From CAVUXJ01 sp963814975 (lineage in GTDB: Bacteria; Acidobacteriota; Vicinamibacteria; Vicinamibacterales; CAVVIG01), in the NCBI GenBank assembly GCA_963814975.1, contig CAWFFB010000035.1:248001-312000 (forward strand): a stretch of 64,000 nt of DNA, read 5' to 3'. How positions within the stretch are numbered: position 1 is the first letter of the stretch; each line of letters opens with the position of its first letter. Positions 61,995 through 64,000 of the stretch are shown here, piece by piece. The translations under genes were made by a program, and so were the position numbers. The notes beneath the pieces were generated by a model. It saw only the letters and a program-made list of their open reading frames with translations. It was not told where the DNA came from and did no database searches.

Positions 61995-62624
61995 ATGAAA
62001 CCTATGGAGCTTGACGTCGTCAACAACAACAACGAGAAGGTCGGCGCGTTCGATGTGCGCGACGACGTCTTCGGCGGGCGGGTCAACACCGAGCTGATCT
62101 GGGAGTCGGTCGTGCGGGCGAACGCCGCCAGGCGGCAGGGGACACACGCGACCAAGAACCGGTCGCTGGTCAGCGGTGGCGGCAAGAAGCCGTGGCGGCA
62201 GAAGGGTACGGGCCGCGCCCAGGCCGGTTCGACCCGCTCTCCGCTGTGGCGGCACGGCGGAACCGTGTTCGGCCCCCAGCCTCGCAGCTACGAGTACCAG
62301 CTGCCGAAGAAGGTCGAGCGCGGGGCGCTGCGGGCGGCCCTGGCGCAGAAGCTGAAGGATGGCCAGCTGGTCGTCGTCGACGCGCTCGTCGCGGACGAAG
62401 TCAAGACCAAGGCTGCGGTGGCCATGTTGAAGCGGCTCGGCATCGATGGCAAGGCCGTGATGATCGATGTCGCACCGGACGAGAAGCTCGCGCTGTCGGT
62501 GCGGAACATCCCCGGCGTGGCGTTGCTGCCGAGCGGACGCGTGACCGCGCGCGACGTCATGCACGCGACCCGTGTCGTGGCCACGAGAGGCGCGATGGAG
62601 AAATTGCAGGAAGCGCTAGCGTGA
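61995..62624 (+). CDS. rplD: 50S ribosomal protein L4
   Basis: About 206-209 residues (ATG 61995 or 62004). L4 lines the exit tunnel; in E. coli it also regulates the S10 operon. LIWESVVRANAARRQGTHAT, GGGKKPWRQKGTGRAQAGST and RSPLWRHGGTVFGPQPRSYE form the conserved loop; the C-terminal globular part ends NIPGVALLPSGRVTARDVMH. The frame is intact. Confidence 0.96.
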   Translation: MKPMELDVVNNNNEKVGAFDVRDDVFGGRVNTELIWESVVRANAARRQGTHATKNRSLVSGGGKKPWRQKGTGRAQAGSTRSPLWRHGGTVFGPQPRSYEYQLPKKVERGALRAALAQKLKDGQLVVVDALVADEVKTKAAVAMLKRLGIDGKAVMIDVAPDEKLALSVRNIPGVALLPSGRVTARDVMHATRVVATRGAMEKLQEALA

Positions 62625-62669
62625 ACGGCAGTTCGGAAGTATCCGGTTTGAGCCGGACCTGAGAATGTC

Positions 62670-62960
62670 ATGAAGCTCACAGATGTGATTCGCCGCCCGC
62701 TGATTACCGAGAAGACGTCGATTCTGCGCGAAGACGGTCGGACGATCGTCTTTCATGTCGCGACCGACGCCAACAAGGTGGAGATCAAGCGGGCTGTCGA
62801 ACAGTTGCTCGGCTCGAAGGTTGCCAGCATCCGCACCAGCATTGCGCACGGGAAGATCAAACGCCAGGGCCGCTTCGCGGGCCGTCGGCCGGACTGGAAG
62901 AAGGCCTACGTGACGCTCCGCCAGGGCGAGAAGCTGCCCGAGTTCCTGGAGGGAGCGTAG
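62670..62960 (+). CDS. rplW: 50S ribosomal protein L23
   Basis: 96 residues. L23 sits at the tunnel exit and is a docking point for trigger factor and SRP. DVIRRPLITEKTSILREDGR, FHVATDANKVEIKRAVEQLL and GRRPDWKKAYVTLRQGEKL are standard. It lies 45 bp after rplD; that gap has a small CCGG-type dyad (CCGGTTTGAGCCGG) and no clear heptamer array. Confidence 0.96.
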   Translation: MKLTDVIRRPLITEKTSILREDGRTIVFHVATDANKVEIKRAVEQLLGSKVASIRTSIAHGKIKRQGRFAGRRPDWKKAYVTLRQGEKLPEFLEGA

Positions 62961-63028
62961 GAAGTCTCAACCCTCAGATGTCAAGTCTCAGCGTTCCTGA
63001 GCCTTGAGACTTGAGCACTTGAGACTTT
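62961..63028. repeat. intergenic heptamer-word hairpin (AAGTCTC class), rplW-rplB gap
   Basis: AAGTCTCAACCCTCAG and TCAAGTCTCAGCG on the left face CTGAGCCTTGAGACTT and GAGCACTTGAGACTTT on the right; almost the whole 80-base spacer is one hairpin. Same word class as 49909-49990. Confidence 0.75.
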
Positions 63029-63044
63029 CGGGAAGCAGGGAGTT

Positions 63045-63869
63045 ATGCCGATTCGCAAATTCAACCCGACCTCGCCGGGCCAGCGGTTTCAGACCGTCCA
63101 GACCTTCGACGAGATCACGACCACGGAGCCGCACAAGCCGCTGGTCGAGCCATTGCACCGTTCCGGCGGGCGCAACAACGCCGGCCAGCTGACGTCGTGG
63201 TGGCGCGGCGGTGGCCACAAGCGGATGTACCGCGTGATCGATTTCAAACGGGACAAGCGGGAGATCCCGGCAAAGGTCTCGACGATCGAATACGATCCCA
63301 ACCGGTCGGCGCGCATCGCGCTCCTGACCTACGCGGACGGAGAGAAGCGCTATATCCTCCAGCCGAACGGGCTGAAGACGGGCGATACGATTGTCGCCGG
63401 CCCGGCTGTGGACATTCTGCCGGGCAATGCGCTGCCGCTGAAGAATATTCCGCTCGGCACGCTCATCCACAATGTGGAGCTCAGGCCCGGCCGGGGAGGA
63501 CAGATCGCGAGGAGCGCCGGGTCGTCCGTGCAGCTTGTCGCCAAGGACGCCGACTATGCCTCGGTGAAGATGCCGTCCGGCGAGATTCGCAAGATCTTCG
63601 TCGAGTGCTATGCGACGGTCGGCCAGGTGGGCAACCTCGATCACGAGAACGTGTCGATCGGAAAGGCCGGTCGAAGCCGGTGGCTGGGACAGCGGCCGCA
63701 TGTCCGGGGCGTCGCGATGAACCCGGTGGACCACCCGCTTGGCGGCGGCGAGGGCAAGACGTCCGGTGGCCGGCACCCGGTCTCGCCGTGGGGCCTGCCG
63801 ACCAAGGGCTACAAGACGCGCAATCGCAAGAGCACGGACAAGTTCATCGTTCAACGAAGAAAAAAATAG
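63045..63869 (+). CDS. rplB: 50S ribosomal protein L2
   Basis: 274 residues, needed for subunit joining and peptidyl-transferase activity. PIRKFNPTSPGQRFQTVQTF, SGGRNNAGQLTSWWRGGGHK, YDPNRSARIALLTYADGEKR and the conserved peptidyl-transferase loop RGVAMNPVDHPLGGGEGKTS are all present. Length is normal. The frame is intact. Confidence 0.97.
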   Translation: MPIRKFNPTSPGQRFQTVQTFDEITTTEPHKPLVEPLHRSGGRNNAGQLTSWWRGGGHKRMYRVIDFKRDKREIPAKVSTIEYDPNRSARIALLTYADGEKRYILQPNGLKTGDTIVAGPAVDILPGNALPLKNIPLGTLIHNVELRPGRGGQIARSAGSSVQLVAKDADYASVKMPSGEIRKIFVECYATVGQVGNLDHENVSIGKAGRSRWLGQRPHVRGVAMNPVDHPLGGGEGKTSGGRHPVSPWGLPTKGYKTRNRKSTDKFIVQRRKK

Positions 63870-63938
63870 CTATCGGCTTTCAGCTGTCAGCTTTCAGAGC
63901 TGGTGGCCGGGAGCTGACAGCTGAGAGCTGAAAGCTGA
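63868..63938. repeat. intergenic heptamer-word hairpin (CAGCTGT class), rplB-rpsS gap
   Basis: AGCTATCGGCTTTCAGCTGT and CAGCTTTCAGAGCTGG on the left face GAGCTGACAGCTGAGAGCTG and AAAGCTGAT on the right. It runs from the rplB stop codon to just before the rpsS ATG. Confidence 0.75.
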
Positions 63939-63939
63939 T

Positions 63940-64000
63940 ATGAGCCGTTCCCTGAAGAAAGGCCCCTTCGTCGATACCCACCTTCTCGAGAAGATCGAGC
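63940..64000 (+). CDS. rpsS: 30S ribosomal protein S19, 5' part
   Basis: The first 20 codons, MSRSLKKGPFVDTHLLEKIE, are an exact S19 start. The gene continues past the window end. The ATG follows directly on a heptamer-word hairpin, with no separate ribosome site visible. Confidence 0.95.
   Translation, partial: MSRSLKKGPFVDTHLLEKIE

Overview
The window is 64 kb of GC-rich bacterial chromosome, very probably from an acidobacterium of the Vicinamibacteria type. This assignment is inferred from gene style only: a DUF6152 exported protein, PEGA, M16 and TonB-dependent receptor genes, DUF1572 DinB-like and DUF6335 proteins, an archaeal-type ATP-dependent DNA ligase, an OxlT-like transporter beside a gamma-glutamyltransferase homologue, and a broken-up str/S10 ribosomal region. 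No rRNA, tRNA, CRISPR array, prophage or complete insertion sequence was found.

Layout. 1-8 kb: the end of an AddA-type helicase-nuclease, a secreted alpha/beta hydrolase, a secreted gamma-glutamyltransferase homologue, a Tat-exported MmgE/PrpD protein, a small exported protein, an OsmC-family gene with an in-frame TGA at its catalytic cysteine (probable selenoprotein), and the remains of an endonuclease/exonuclease/phosphatase-fold lipoprotein. 8-17 kb: M16 protease, a 144-bp inverted-repeat element, PEGA protein, OxlT-like MFS transporter, TauE/SafE permease and a TonB-dependent receptor. 17.3-21 kb: a sulfate-assimilation locus with an Fe-S-type Rrf2 regulator divergent from cysD-cysN-cysH; cysD is preceded by a cysteine-rich leader peptide and an intrinsic terminator. 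21-27 kb: murF-ddl, two exported proteins, an ACT-domain protein and an IMP dehydrogenase-like gene. 27-30 kb: a CBS-domain gene and an eight-EF-hand gene facing apart, with paired sigma-54-like promoters between them, then a PRC-barrel protein. 30-44 kb: a CDP-alcohol phosphatidyltransferase and uvrC (divergent), M50 protease-trpS-scpA-scpB, an MFS/gamma-glutamyltransferase pair on the other strand, rluB, cmk, rpsA, an HU/IHF gene and a HIT hydrolase. 44-57 kb: two acyl-CoA dehydrogenases, a DUF1572 protein, a membrane-fused spermidine-synthase-like protein, cupin, cystathionine beta-synthase, DUF1330, DDAH-like amidinohydrolase, a DEAD-box helicase, a RodZ-type HTH protein, an ATP-dependent ligase and a PP2C phosphatase. 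57.4-64 kb: a strong promoter with a long structured leader, then rpsL-rpsG-fusA-rpsJ-rplC-rplD-rplW-rplB-rpsS, with no tuf between fusA and rpsJ.

Two features run through the whole window. First, many spacers, including nearly every one inside the ribosomal operon, hold hairpin-forming sequence built from degenerate 7-base words. At least four word classes are present (AAGTCTC-like, CAGCTGT-like, AATCTGC-like and AGCCTGG-like), and two copies run into coding sequence. Second, about 25 single-base frameshifts interrupt otherwise intact genes, including core genes (guaB-like, trpS, scpA, scpB). The most economical reading is indel error in a long-read assembly, so these genes are annotated across the shifts.

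The most interesting candidates are the poly-cysteine leader attenuator before cysDNH, the TGA-containing OsmC gene with a SECIS-like hairpin, the heptamer-word spacers, and the divergent sigma-54 promoter pair. All family assignments come from reading motifs; no database search was run.
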